A stretch of 9,281 bases of DNA from Nitrososphaeraceae archaeon (GTDB lineage Archaea; Thermoproteota; Nitrososphaeria; Nitrososphaerales; Nitrososphaeraceae), in the NCBI GenBank assembly GCA_021155845.1, contig JAJNBK010000044.1:1-9281 (forward strand), given 5' to 3'. The position numbers and the translations under genes were made by a program. Position 1 is the stretch's first letter; every line of letters begins with the position of its first letter. The notes under the pieces are model-generated. The model made no database searches and was not told the origin of the DNA. It worked only from the letters and a program-made list of their open reading frames with translations. Positions 1 through 6,675 of this stretch are shown here, piece by piece.

Positions 1-68
1 GTTCCCATTGCTGATACAGATATTATAGTAAGAAGAGTAATTAACAAAAGTGCTCTCTTATTGTCCAT
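1..68 (-). CDS. N-terminus of an exported or membrane protein (partial)
   Basis: Only the first 22 codons are inside the window; the gene runs off the left edge. The reading is MDNKRALLLITLLTIISVSA followed by MG: a short charged N-terminus, then an uninterrupted hydrophobic stretch. This fits either a signal peptide or a first membrane span. The start is supported by a strong TATA-like box (reverse complement of 88-100) about 26 bases upstream of the ATG, so the transcript is probably leaderless. A perfect 20-bp palindrome at 153-172 lies further upstream and could be its operator. The family cannot be named from 22 residues; a transporter or a secreted protein are both possible. Confidence 0.6.
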   Translation of the reverse strand, partial: MDNKRALLLITLLTIISVSAMG

Positions 69-87
69 TCAAATAAACATCACAGCC

Positions 88-100
88 TTATATATAAAAT
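88..100 (-). promoter_or_regulatory. TATA box for the left-edge gene
   Basis: On the minus strand this reads ATTTTATATATAA. Its centre is about 26 bases from the ATG at 68, the usual archaeal TATA-to-start-site distance, so transcription should begin at or next to the start codon. Confidence 0.6.
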
Positions 101-152
101 ATTCTATGTTATGATATTTTCTGTTGCTTGATGCAAGATAACATGCTTGATT

Positions 153-172
153 ATTACCAGACGTCTGGTAAT
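153..172. promoter_or_regulatory. Perfect 20-bp palindrome, candidate operator
   Basis: ATTACCAGAC is followed directly by its exact reverse complement. The core CCAGACGTCTGG resembles the two-fold symmetric sites bound by TetR-family repressors, which is a comparison, not proof. The nearest promoter is that of the left-edge minus-strand gene, about 60 bp away. No gene starts on the plus strand nearby. Confidence 0.5.
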
Positions 173-625
173 TACGAAGTTAATTCAAAAAGCAAGATTA
201 TTTTGGATATGTATCTATTACTATTAGTAGTGCTTCTACACCCTTTTAATCTCCTATAAGTTATGTCATGATCTTTATGTCCTATCTTAAAAAGTTCTTT
301 TGATTACCCATCAAAGACCGTTTGAAATTCAGTATTTTTAGAAATACAGTATTTTCTTTCAAAAATTATTGATGATATGATCTTTTATGTTATTTCCTTT
401 TTTACAAACAACATTGATTAAATCCCTATGTAATCTACTATAATCTACTATATTAAGAGCTAAATGAAAAATATATTCAGCAGACTATAAAATCTGAAAC
501 ACTTTATAGAGTAAATAGGATGGTTTGATATTGCAAAAAAGAGAGAATAATAAAAGTAGTAATGATTGAAGATTAAAGTCGCTCTAAGTACATCCAGTTG
601 TCAGCCAGTCATTTTCTAATTTATT
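173..625. other. Long intergenic region without a recognisable gene
   Basis: No convincing coding frame was seen on either strand. Small structures are present: a nested inverted repeat at 321-363 (TTTGAAA/TTTCAAA around GTATTT/AAATAC) and a tandem repeat of TAATCTACTA at 431-450. A run of six A at 535-540 reads as T6 on the minus strand and may end the transcript of the 626-1036 gene. Confidence 0.5.
535..540 (-). terminator. Oligo-T stretch downstream of the 626-1036 gene
   Basis: Six A on the plus strand give T6 on the minus strand, about 85 bases past the stop codon. Archaeal transcription often ends at such runs. No hairpin was seen next to it, so the call is weak. Confidence 0.3.
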
Positions 626-1036
626 CTAAGGAGTGTCTCTAATATCTTGAAGTTTCTGAACCAGTTTTGTGAGGTTAGAACCTGCTTCTTGTTTAAGCTG
701 AGCAACGTTTGTTGTGTTTATTCCAAGCTCCTGAGATACTTGTGTAAATCTATCAGATAATTTCTTAAATGCATCTGAATCTACCAAACTACTTATCCTA
801 CTTGTAAGGTTTCCATCCTGTGGTAACGTGATATTCACACCAGACTCACTAACAACTTGACGAACTCTATCAGCCAATGCGGTGAGTTTTTGCTGGGCCT
901 CCCCCGATAATGCTGAAGTTCTATTCTCGGATTGAGATTGAGCATATACAACGATACCTGTGGTAGGAGATAAGAAGAGAGCTAAAGCCGAAAGTAAACC
1001 TACTCCCATTAATATGAGCTTCATTTCCTTTTTCAT
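626..1036 (-). CDS. Small exported protein with two internal repeats and N-glycosylation sequons
   Basis: The 136-residue protein begins with a signal peptide (residues 1-32: KKEMK, then a hydrophobic core, ending near VVYAQ). The mature part is hydrophilic and helical. It shows an internal duplication: residues 54-70 (LADRVRQVVSESGVNIT) align with residues 93-109 (LSDRFTQVSQELGINTT), each followed by an NLT. Five N-x-T sequons (N38, N68, N76, N107, N121) suggest the mature protein is glycosylated outside the cell. There is no enzymatic motif, and I do not recognise the family. Met5 (ATG at 1024) is an alternative start that keeps the signal peptide. A TATA-like box lies near 1065-1072. The gene is divergent from the one at 1369 and stands alone. 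Confidence 0.7.
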   Translation of the reverse strand: MKKEMKLILMGVGLLSALALFLSPTTGIVVYAQSQSENRTSALSGEAQQKLTALADRVRQVVSESGVNITLPQDGNLTSRISSLVDSDAFKKLSDRFTQVSQELGINTTNVAQLKQEAGSNLTKLVQKLQDIRDTP

Positions 1037-1055
1037 ATAATTTCATTTCATATAA
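1031..1055. repeat. Short tandem duplication over the start codon of the 626-1036 gene
   Basis: TTTCATATAA occurs at 1031-1040 and again at 1046-1055, a 15-base period. The first copy contains the start codon (CAT at 1034-1036). The second holds an upstream ATG that meets a TGA two codons later. It looks like a recent micro-duplication of the start region. Confidence 0.5.
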
Positions 1056-1064
1056 CTTGGCCAA

Positions 1065-1072
1065 CTATAAAT
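1065..1072 (-). promoter_or_regulatory. TATA box for the 626-1036 gene
   Basis: The minus strand reads ATTTATAG about 30 bases upstream of the ATG at 1036, predicting a leader of only a few bases. A second TATA-like stretch inside the duplicated unit (1049-1056) would fit the alternative start at 1024. Confidence 0.4.
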
Positions 1073-1338
1073 GTGTTACTTAAATGGGCGTAGCCTGAGT
1101 CAAATTATGCACAATAACCAGCTATTTGCCTGGCTTAGTTATTAGATTAGGCCTAGGAAATTAAAAGAAACGGATTCATTTGTAACTTATAATAATTTTG
1201 CAGTACTGTCGATCTGGATGAATATTTTTGGTCTATACTAAAGCTGTCTTTATAAAGATGATATTCTGCTTTTAATTATGCTTTCCTATAATGGGTAACG
1301 TCATTAGAATAAATGTGTTGATTAGATAATTAGTAGAC
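1073..1338. other. Intergenic region between divergent exported-protein genes
   Basis: No coding frame was recognised. An imperfect hairpin runs from 1112 to 1142: AATAACCAG pairs with CTGG and GTTATT, with a CTTA bulge. Its role is unknown. Confidence 0.4.
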
Positions 1339-1348
1339 TTTATATATA
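1339..1348 (+). promoter_or_regulatory. TATA box for the 1369-1731 gene
   Basis: TTTATATATA is centred about 26 bases before the ATG at 1369. This places the start site on the ATG and argues against the in-frame GTG at 1357. Confidence 0.6.
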
Positions 1349-1368
1349 ACAAGGAAGTGTATCCACAC

Positions 1369-1731
1369 ATGAAATTTAGCATTGTTGCTGTCTTGATAAC
1401 ATCAGTTATAGGAGTGGCTCTGATTTCGCTGCCTTTTGAAAATGCACAAGCTACTAGCACAACAGAACAAACACAAACCGGAGTAGTGCTGGGATATGGA
1501 GGACAACCTTTTGGGCTTGTTGATATTTCAACAAATGGACGCACGACAGAGGTGAGTATTGCAACAGATTTTCTACCACCTCCTGGCATAAAGTATGATG
1601 AACACTTGGTCAACGCATACACGTATACTGATTTAATTATAACCGTTGAGCCAGCGAACGATTTGGATCCCGGTGGTGCGTGGGCTCAAACAGTAGGAGC
1701 ATACCTTTTGGTTAGTCCATTTGGAAAGTAA
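1369..1731 (+). CDS. Small exported protein of unknown function
   Basis: The product is 120 residues when begun at ATG 1369. An in-frame GTG at 1357 would add four residues, but it lies upstream of the predicted start site. The first 28 residues form a signal peptide (MKFSIVAVLI, a hydrophobic core, then ENAQA). The mature chain starts Thr/Gln-rich, then has a Gly-rich, probably beta-stranded body (GVVLGYGGQPFG, DISTNGRTTEVSIATDF, DLIITVEPAND). There are no cysteines, so no disulfides or lipobox. It ends abruptly at SPFGK with no membrane anchor. I do not recognise the family. It is probably soluble outside the cell or cell-wall associated. It stands alone, with its own promoter and an oligo-T downstream. 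Confidence 0.7.
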   Translation: MKFSIVAVLITSVIGVALISLPFENAQATSTTEQTQTGVVLGYGGQPFGLVDISTNGRTTEVSIATDFLPPPGIKYDEHLVNAYTYTDLIITVEPANDLDPGGAWAQTVGAYLLVSPFGK

Positions 1732-1776
1732 CTAGATGTATATTCCTCCATAGATAAAAAGAAGCAATACTTTCAA

Positions 1777-1783
1777 TTTTTTT
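1777..1783 (+). terminator. Oligo-T terminator after the 1369-1731 gene
   Basis: Seven T about 46 bases past the stop codon, followed by a T5 near 1792. No strong stem precedes them, which is usual for archaeal terminators. Confidence 0.4.
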
Positions 1784-2165
1784 GCTATGTATTTTTGAGA
1801 TATAAAATCTAAATTTGTTTGTGAATCTCATGTCTCCATTATATTCGTTATATTCAAATGTGAAGAATCTCCTAATGTCCTGTTAAGCTAAGCAGTAGTA
1901 ACTGCTAAAGCTGGATTGGATTAATAAATATCTGTAAATGTTTAAACATGAAAGAAAGAACTACGCCTTATGTCATTAGATTAGATATATATGCGTTGTT
2001 ATACCTAATATTTTATTTTCTTGGTTTAAATCTATCTAAGGAGTACCATCTAAAGACATAAAACCATTTGTTAATAGGAGTTATGCGGCCATCATCTGGT
2101 GTGGTATTGTATTGGATATATGAGGAAATACAATCCACAAAACAACATATCTATACCCAAACAAA
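1784..2165. other. Gap with a hairpin and a doubtful mini-ORF
   Basis: A hairpin at 1886-1912 pairs AGCT-AGCAGT with ACTGCT-AGCT around the loop AGTA, with small internal bulges. Downstream, a 37-codon plus-strand frame (1948-2061; starts MKERTTPYVIRLDIY and has one hydrophobic segment) has an AT-rich TATA-like stretch (1921-1930) about 22 bases upstream. After its TAA the same frame stays open to a TGA at 2167-2169 (28 codons from ATG 2083, preceded by AGGAG). That TGA overlaps the ATG of the response-regulator relic as ATGA. These frames may be remnants of a gene once coupled to the regulator. Neither matches a family I know. Confidence 0.3.
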
Positions 2166-2465
2166 ATGAAGAGTAGAATAATAACTACTGTTTTCATAGT
2201 TGATGATGAAAACTCAGATACAAATTGATTGTTAGTACTCACAAGCTTGGCTATGGGTCGCTACAGAAGAACCCCAATACATAAAAGAAGATTTTATGAG
2301 TAGACAGGTTAAAGCCAAACACATGGATTTACTCGTTTTTGTCAATATTATTGCTTTTTTTGTAAAAGGTGAAAGGAGGAATCCAAAATCACATAATTTT
2401 GTCACCTTTTTTATTGTCACGTTTAATCCCTTGTATATGCATTCACTTTCAATCATTTATCTAAT
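2166..2465 (+). pseudogene. Decayed response regulator (receiver domain), frameshifted
   Basis: Read across frames, this stretch recovers the order of a receiver domain. ATG 2166 opens MKSRIITTVFIVDDENSDTN: a hydrophobic first strand followed by the acidic DDE pocket, then a TGA at 2226. A second frame gives THKLGYG. A third (2239-2465) gives WVATEEP, then KHMDLLVFVN (the third-strand region), then ERRNPKSHNFVTFF. The spacing resembles receivers with the pattern KLGYxVxTxxDP, then YDLLxxDxNMP. The phosphate-accepting Asp expected after LLVF is missing, and about six residues of the following MP-x-NGFEL loop are gone. At least two frameshifts are needed. An opposite-strand frame at 2232-2456 is explained as its shadow. 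Receiver domains pass signals from histidine kinases; this copy cannot work. Confidence 0.5.
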
Positions 2466-3425
<960 letters not shown>

Positions 3426-3453
3426 ATTGTAACAAGCAATGAAAACATAATGA

Positions 3454-3460
3454 TTTATAG
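3454..3460 (-). promoter_or_regulatory. TATA box for the 2466-3425 gene
   Basis: The minus strand reads CTATAAA about 32 bases before the ATG at 3425, giving a leader of roughly six bases. It lies inside the longer TTG-initiated frame, which is why the shorter start was chosen. Confidence 0.45.
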
Positions 3461-3948
3461 TTATTGGTTGAGAATAATGATCGATGATCAAACGCTAAAA
3501 AAGTAAGTAGGTCCTGAGCTTAAAGTCCATAACTCTCTGATTCATAAATGATAATTTCTTTTATTACCCCTACATAGCTTTAATTTTTCCCTTCATAATA
3601 ATAATTCCAACCTCTCTTATAATGTGATTAAGATACAAAAATTATAATGAGTTGTATCTGAAAGTCAGATTTTTAGTAAGTTATATGATTATGATGATAG
3701 GTTAGAAATACAGTTATGATATAATAGATATCTAGGCTTAGTAGAATTATTGAATATATGGGCAAAAAGACCAGGACGTAGTCAACATTTGGAAGAGAAT
3801 AGTATGCTCTTAAATATTTAGAAAAACTGAGAGGTCTCTCCCTAAGATCGTGTTAATGATACTTTTCTTCCAGATTCAATGCTATTATTAACAGAGCTAT
3901 TCCTAGCAATATGCCTAACTATTCTAATGTGATTGATGTGATGATGAA
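3461..3948. other. Intergenic region, no intact gene seen
   Basis: No convincing gene was found. A compact hairpin at 3656-3670 (ATCTGA, loop AAG, TCAGAT) is followed by TTTT and looks like a plus-strand intrinsic terminator, but no plus-strand gene precedes it. On the minus strand a short frame from ATG 3972 to 3853 contains a Leu/Ile-rich span but is broken by a TAG after 17 codons. Confidence 0.4.
3656..3675 (+). terminator. Terminator-like hairpin with short T tail
   Basis: A six-base perfect stem (ATCTGA/TCAGAT) with a three-base loop runs straight into five T (3670-3674). No transcript source is visible upstream on this strand, so it may be chance or the end of an unseen small RNA. Confidence 0.25.
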
Positions 3949-4257
3949 ATGATCATATTTGGGTGGAACCATAAGAAGATTAGACTAGACATAGGCTTAA
4001 TATCACTACTAATTGGATCTTTGAAATGGGATGAATTTGAGCCTCCTCTTTCCTTACTCATAAGCTTGAGACGATCTAATTTTCACAGACCAAAAGGTTG
4101 AAAGAATTTGCTAATATCCATTCCACTAGGTTTGGCCTCACTATGTCTCTACTCTTGTGTTAAACATGATACTAAAGTTAGACCATTTATGAGGAGAATT
4201 GGCATCCTCATAGCTATTCTACCTTCTCAATTTTTCTGTGGTTCAGTATATCTATAA
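3949..4257 (+). pseudogene. Small membrane protein gene interrupted by one in-frame TGA
   Basis: A single frame runs from ATG 3949 to TAA 4255-4257 with only one stop, TGA at 4099-4101. The first part (50 residues) begins MIIFGWNHKKIRLDIGLISL and reaches EPPLSLLISLRRSNFHRPKG. The second part (51 residues) begins KNLLISIPLGLASLCLY and contains RRIGILIAILPSQFFCG. Three hydrophobic stretches separated by basic residues suggest a protein of about 100 residues with two or three spans. One substitution (TGA to CGA or TGG) would restore it, so recent decay or a sequence error are both possible. Recoding as selenocysteine or pyrrolysine is not expected in this group. The family is unknown, and no clear TATA box was seen. 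Confidence 0.4.
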
Positions 4258-4341
4258 AATAATCGCTAATGATTGCCTTAAGATTTGATGCTTCTTTGGT
4301 CAAGCTGCGCGCCCCACCACTATCAATTATCACCTTTTAAA

Positions 4342-4896
4342 TCAAGTCATGGATGGTCTCAGTCGAGCTTCCCTGCCAGCTATTCCTGCGCTTATCACCT
4401 GTATCCCTATTATCAGTAAGGCTATTCCTATGAGTAAACCTGCTAAGGCTGCTCCAAAGAACGGAGATACAAGTATCATAACTGATATTATGACAGCTAG
4501 AACACCTACACCTATGTAAAAGCCTCTTATCCATCCTCTTTCTTGTTTGTCACCAAATCCCTGTATTATCCTTGCAAATCCATCAAACATTAATGCAAAT
4601 GCTATGATGAGTATTAATACGGTTGTCGCTCCCACAGGGAAGGCAAGAGCAATGATAGCTAAAATAATTACCAAAATACCTAGTCCAATAGCAGCGAACC
4701 GTGACTTGTGTACAAAAAATATTCCGCTTATGACCTTCTCGATTCCTACAATTAACAATGCTATAGCAAGGATTATCACTATAGAGACTACTGTAGCACC
4801 AGGAAATACCATTGCAATTATTGCCAGAATTATAGCTAAGGCTCCCAGACCTATCTGGGCAGCACGTCTCCATCCCGGAGATTTTTGTGAACTCAT
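4342..4896 (-). CDS. HdeD-family (DUF308) integral membrane protein
   Basis: The 184-residue protein is almost wholly hydrophobic, with six predicted spans in three tandem hairpins. Each hairpin repeats the pattern IGLG-hydrophobic-F/SP-(G)A-hydrophobic-IxxG: residues about 15-60, 69-114 and 128-172, with the pairs AMVFPGAT, ALAFPVGAT and LVSPFFGA marking the turns. This is the hallmark of the DUF308/HdeD family, and the length is typical. E. coli HdeD is linked to acid resistance; the archaeal role is unknown and may concern membrane stress. The termini are short and hydrophilic (MSSQKSPGWRR; REARLRPSMT). A TATA-like box about 33 bases upstream supports the start. It is a single gene, and the frames on both strands inside it are shadows. 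Confidence 0.9.
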   Translation of the reverse strand: MSSQKSPGWRRAAQIGLGALAIILAIIAMVFPGATVVSIVIILAIALLIVGIEKVISGIFFVHKSRFAAIGLGILVIILAIIALAFPVGATTVLILIIAFALMFDGFARIIQGFGDKQERGWIRGFYIGVGVLAVIISVMILVSPFFGAALAGLLIGIALLIIGIQVISAGIAGREARLRPSMT

Positions 4897-4924
4897 ATTA
4901 CACGGAATGGTGTGGTGTCTTAAC

Positions 4925-4933
4925 TATTTAAAG
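4925..4933 (-). promoter_or_regulatory. TATA box for the HdeD-family gene
   Basis: The minus strand reads CTTTAAATA about 33 bases upstream of the ATG at 4896, implying a short leader of about seven bases. Confidence 0.45.
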
Positions 4934-4950
4934 TTACAATAACTATTCTT

Positions 4951-4964
4951 TATAGAATTCTATA
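4951..4964. promoter_or_regulatory. Perfect 14-bp palindrome, candidate operator
   Basis: TATAGAATTCTATA is its own reverse complement. It sits about 20 bases upstream of the HdeD-gene TATA box and overlaps a second, plus-strand TATA-like box (TTTATAG, 4949-4955). AT-rich palindromes can occur by chance. Confidence 0.35.
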
Positions 4965-5174
4965 GAAGAAAAAGAGAACATGGATAGAAAAATTTTACGT
5001 TGTACATGTTATTACTATCTTGTAAAGACAATGAACATAAGCATATTTACATTCATCTTTTATGAAAGATAGAGATACAGAACCAGTCAAATTTTACAAG
5101 TAAAACAGCAAAAAAGATCAAAAGTAGGTTAAGTTTTATATTTAGTCATTTTTAGCATGGCTCATAATACGACC

Positions 5175-5202
5175 TTGTCAACATTGACAAACTTTTTGTC
5201 AA
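5175..5202. repeat. Three TTGTCAA half-sites, candidate operator
   Basis: TTGTCAA (5175-5181) faces its reverse complement TTGACAA (5184-5190) across two bases, and a further direct copy follows at 5196-5202. They lie about 35 to 65 bases downstream of a TATA-like box at 5134-5143 and inside the 24-codon mini-frame. Confidence 0.35.
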
Positions 5203-5297
5203 AGCATCTATCAATACCACCCTTTTACTAGTGATCAGTAACGTTAACCTATAAGTCAGGTAGTTATAAACATATGTTAATGAGTATCACTAAGGAT

Positions 5298-5322
5298 TAT
5301 GTTACCGATTAACAGTAACATA
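5298..5322. repeat. Inverted repeat TATGTTAC / GTAACATA
   Basis: Eight perfectly paired bases around a nine-base loop. A related CAGTAAC also occurs about 80 bases to the left, near 5236-5242. It could be a regulator site or a hairpin in an RNA; no gene start adjoins it. Confidence 0.35.
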
Positions 5323-5415
5323 TCTGATTACTGGAAAAATAGAAGTTTAAAGCTACAGATCGATCCTGTCATATTTTCGCATCGACACTTTGGAGTGCCC
5401 GTGTATATCGGGTGT

Positions 5416-5420
5416 AAAAA
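5416..5420 (-). terminator. Oligo-T stretch after the isochorismatase-family gene
   Basis: Five A on the plus strand give T5 on the minus strand, about 18 bases past the stop codon. This is a plausible archaeal termination signal, though short. Confidence 0.3.
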
Positions 5421-5437
5421 GTTAAAGGACTCGACGC

Positions 5438-6187
5438 TTAGCTAGTGAGAGCAAACGCCCTAGGATCCAGTAAGTTAAATTCCTCAAGAAAGTCAGTCAA
5501 AGTTTTTTCTGGTACATTACGTAAATCTATCTCGCCTTTTCTCACTTTGTCCACATTATTAATCGCTTTTTTAAATCGTTCTATACTCATTACCAATCCA
5601 TAATAGTCTCTTACTCTTTCTAATGTGGTCTCATAATGCCCTTTATATCCTGATGCCGTGGCGTCAGATATCAATGCTACATCATATCCTATGTTAAATC
5701 CGTCTCTTAATGATGTCTCTACACAAATTGAAGTATCAATTCCAGTAAAAACTAGCAAGTTAATGCCTTCACTCTGAAGCCAGACCCGTAGTTCTGTATC
5801 CTGGAAAGCAGAATCTCTTCGTTTGATAACTACTGGATCATTCTCTTTAGGCTTTAGCTCGTCAATCGTAACCCCATCCCATGTGCCTCTAATACAGATC
5901 GGAAACTTCAGTCGCTCTTGTCTTGATTTTGGTAAAAAGTTATGGATTTTTGTCAGAACATCAATTCCGCTAGCCTCCTTAACTGCTTCGGTGTAAAAGA
6001 TAGGAATTTCCTTACTCCTGCAGAATTCGATTAAATCTTTAAGCTTTGGTATTATTTCCCTGTAATTGGAGGTGTTCATACCTAATCTATCATATGAACC
6101 ACCCTTGCTAACAAAACCATTCTGCATATCTACGACGACTAAAGCAGGTACAATTTTACGTCCTGATGGGAAAGTGACTTGAAACAT
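5438..6187 (-). CDS. Isochorismatase-family cysteine hydrolase
   Basis: The 249-residue protein has the full catalytic set of the isochorismatase-like fold: Asp20 in VVVDMQNGF, Lys122 in VVIKRRDSAF, and Cys155 in TGIDTSICVETSLRDGF, preceded by the usual turn. WDG (103-105) and SAF-x-x-T-x-L (126-133) match the RutB-like/ureidoacrylate and N-carbamoyl amidase branch, and LVFTGI is also RutB-like. The family hydrolyses amides or vinyl ethers in the cytoplasm; the exact substrate cannot be read from the sequence, and no pyrimidine-degradation genes adjoin it. A C-terminal extension of about 40 residues (after 208) is hydrophilic. The start is supported by a TATA box about 30 bases upstream. The gene is transcribed alone, out of a transposase relic. 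The fold is certain, the substrate unknown. Confidence 0.92.
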   Translation of the reverse strand: MFQVTFPSGRKIVPALVVVDMQNGFVSKGGSYDRLGMNTSNYREIIPKLKDLIEFCRSKEIPIFYTEAVKEASGIDVLTKIHNFLPKSRQERLKFPICIRGTWDGVTIDELKPKENDPVVIKRRDSAFQDTELRVWLQSEGINLLVFTGIDTSICVETSLRDGFNIGYDVALISDATASGYKGHYETTLERVRDYYGLVMSIERFKKAINNVDKVRKGEIDLRNVPEKTLTDFLEEFNLLDPRAFALTS

Positions 6188-6189
6188 TG

Positions 6190-6605
6190 TTTAGGTATCT
6201 ATAGGAGTGAAAATATATATAAGTGTATAATAAACTTGATGTTTCAATCTTAACCACTTACAAGCATCATTATGCACTGTTGTAAATATGAGTTTTCTGC
6301 CAAATCTCTTTCGTAATTTCTTGAAGAACTGATAACATATGAACATAGTTCTTTCTCTTGAGAGACATATATGTCCACCATCAAACACAAATCTATGTTA
6401 GGCTTATATGCGATCCATAAGCAATAATCCTGACCACCATCTATCTGAATTAATGTTTCATCTAAAAAATATCATTTTTACCTGATTCTCTTATTTATTT
6501 ATCCTGAATCGATCTAAAACATCAGAAGCATTTTCTGTATCCATTTCCATATAGATCCCTATGCGATCGTTTTAATATGAGATGTTCGAGATTTAGAAGC
6601 ACACA
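6190..6605 (-). pseudogene. Relic of a DDE-type transposase (IS6/IS240-like)
   Basis: The protein can be followed across frames, from 6605 down. A segment SKSRTSHIKTIA, a TAG, then GSIWKWIQK (helix-turn-helix end). Then, from about 6471, YFLDETLIQIDGGQDYCLWI and AYKPNIDLCLM, which carries the first catalytic Asp and the YxLWxA strand of archaeal transposases. Then a frameshift near 6380 into HICLSRERTMFICYQFFKKL, RKRFGRKLIFT, and VHNDACKWLRLKHQVYYT (frame 6191-6388). The TDGxxWY block with the second Asp is deleted (LIFT runs straight into VHNDAC). The C-terminal third with the catalytic Glu is missing. At least three frameshifts or stops make it non-functional. No terminal inverted repeats could be found. 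It is an old insertion-sequence remnant, and its end now hosts the promoter of the neighbouring hydrolase. Confidence 0.75.
6212..6222 (-). promoter_or_regulatory. TATA box for the isochorismatase-family gene
   Basis: The minus strand reads CTTATATATAT about 30 bases upstream of the ATG at 6187, so the leader is about four bases. The box lies inside the truncated end of the transposase relic, just after its last recognisable residues. Confidence 0.6.
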
Positions 6606-6636
6606 TATGTAACTTCTAGAATTAAAATATAGGTAT

Positions 6637-6661
6637 AACCATGAGTGTATAAACCATGAGT
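6637..6661. repeat. Short tandem duplication in the glycosidase promoter
   Basis: AACCATGAGT occurs at 6637-6646 and 6652-6661 (15-base period), with the likely TATA box GTATAAA between the copies. Each copy contains an ATG that is not in frame with the glycosidase. Confidence 0.5.
6646..6653 (+). promoter_or_regulatory. TATA box for the glycosidase gene
   Basis: TGTATAAA is centred about 27 bases before the ATG at 6676, so the transcript is probably leaderless. Confidence 0.45.
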
Positions 6662-6675
6662 AATTATAGCTTTGT

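Larger units (their letters stand above)
4965..5437. other. Intergenic region with inverted repeats and doubtful mini-ORFs
   Basis: Two plus-strand mini-frames have TATA-like boxes upstream. One is 4980-5072 (30 codons, MDRKILRCTCYYYLVK start, box at 4949-4955, 28 bases away). The other is 5157-5231 (24 codons, MAHNTTLSTLTNFLSK start, box at 5134-5143, about 19 bases away). Neither matches a known family. Repeated TTGTCAA sites lie at 5175-5202, and an 8-bp inverted repeat at 5298-5322. Near 5388-5414 two short stems occur (CACT/AGTG; CCCG/CGGG), unusually GC-rich for this region. Confidence 0.35.

Noticed and set aside
253..420. Short plus-strand frames in the left intergenic region
   Set aside because: All are short, broken by stops and without any recognisable motif or promoter.
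1272..1622. Minus-strand frame of 116 codons opposite the exported protein at 1369-1731
   Set aside because: It is antisense to a gene with a signal peptide and a leaderless promoter, and its own product has no coherent domain or start signal.
2232..2456. Minus-strand frame of 74 codons
   Set aside because: It lies opposite the response-regulator relic, whose motifs explain the coding-like composition; its own product has no recognisable features.
3426..3491. TTG-initiated N-terminal extension of the poly-Ser membrane protein
   Set aside because: No ATG lies in the extension, and the TATA-like box at 3454-3460 falls inside it, so the ATG at 3425 is the better start.
3853..3972. Minus-strand frame starting MVPPKYDHFII with a Leu/Ile-rich span
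   Set aside because: It is broken by a TAG after 17 codons and is only 39 codons long; not enough to call a gene or a relic.
4337..4942. Three other frames overlapping the HdeD-family gene on both strands
   Set aside because: The DUF308 repeats occupy the 4342-4896 minus frame; the others are out-of-frame or antisense readings of the same DNA.
5157..5430. Possible relic of a winged-helix regulator on the minus strand (fragments MRKYDRIDL and YVYNYLTYRLTLLITSKRVV)
   Set aside because: The resemblance to archaeal winged-helix proteins is faint, and several stops and frame changes would be needed.
6191..6388. The 65-codon frame as an independent small gene
   Set aside because: Its sequence is the middle of a transposase, and the missing preceding part lies in another frame just upstream.
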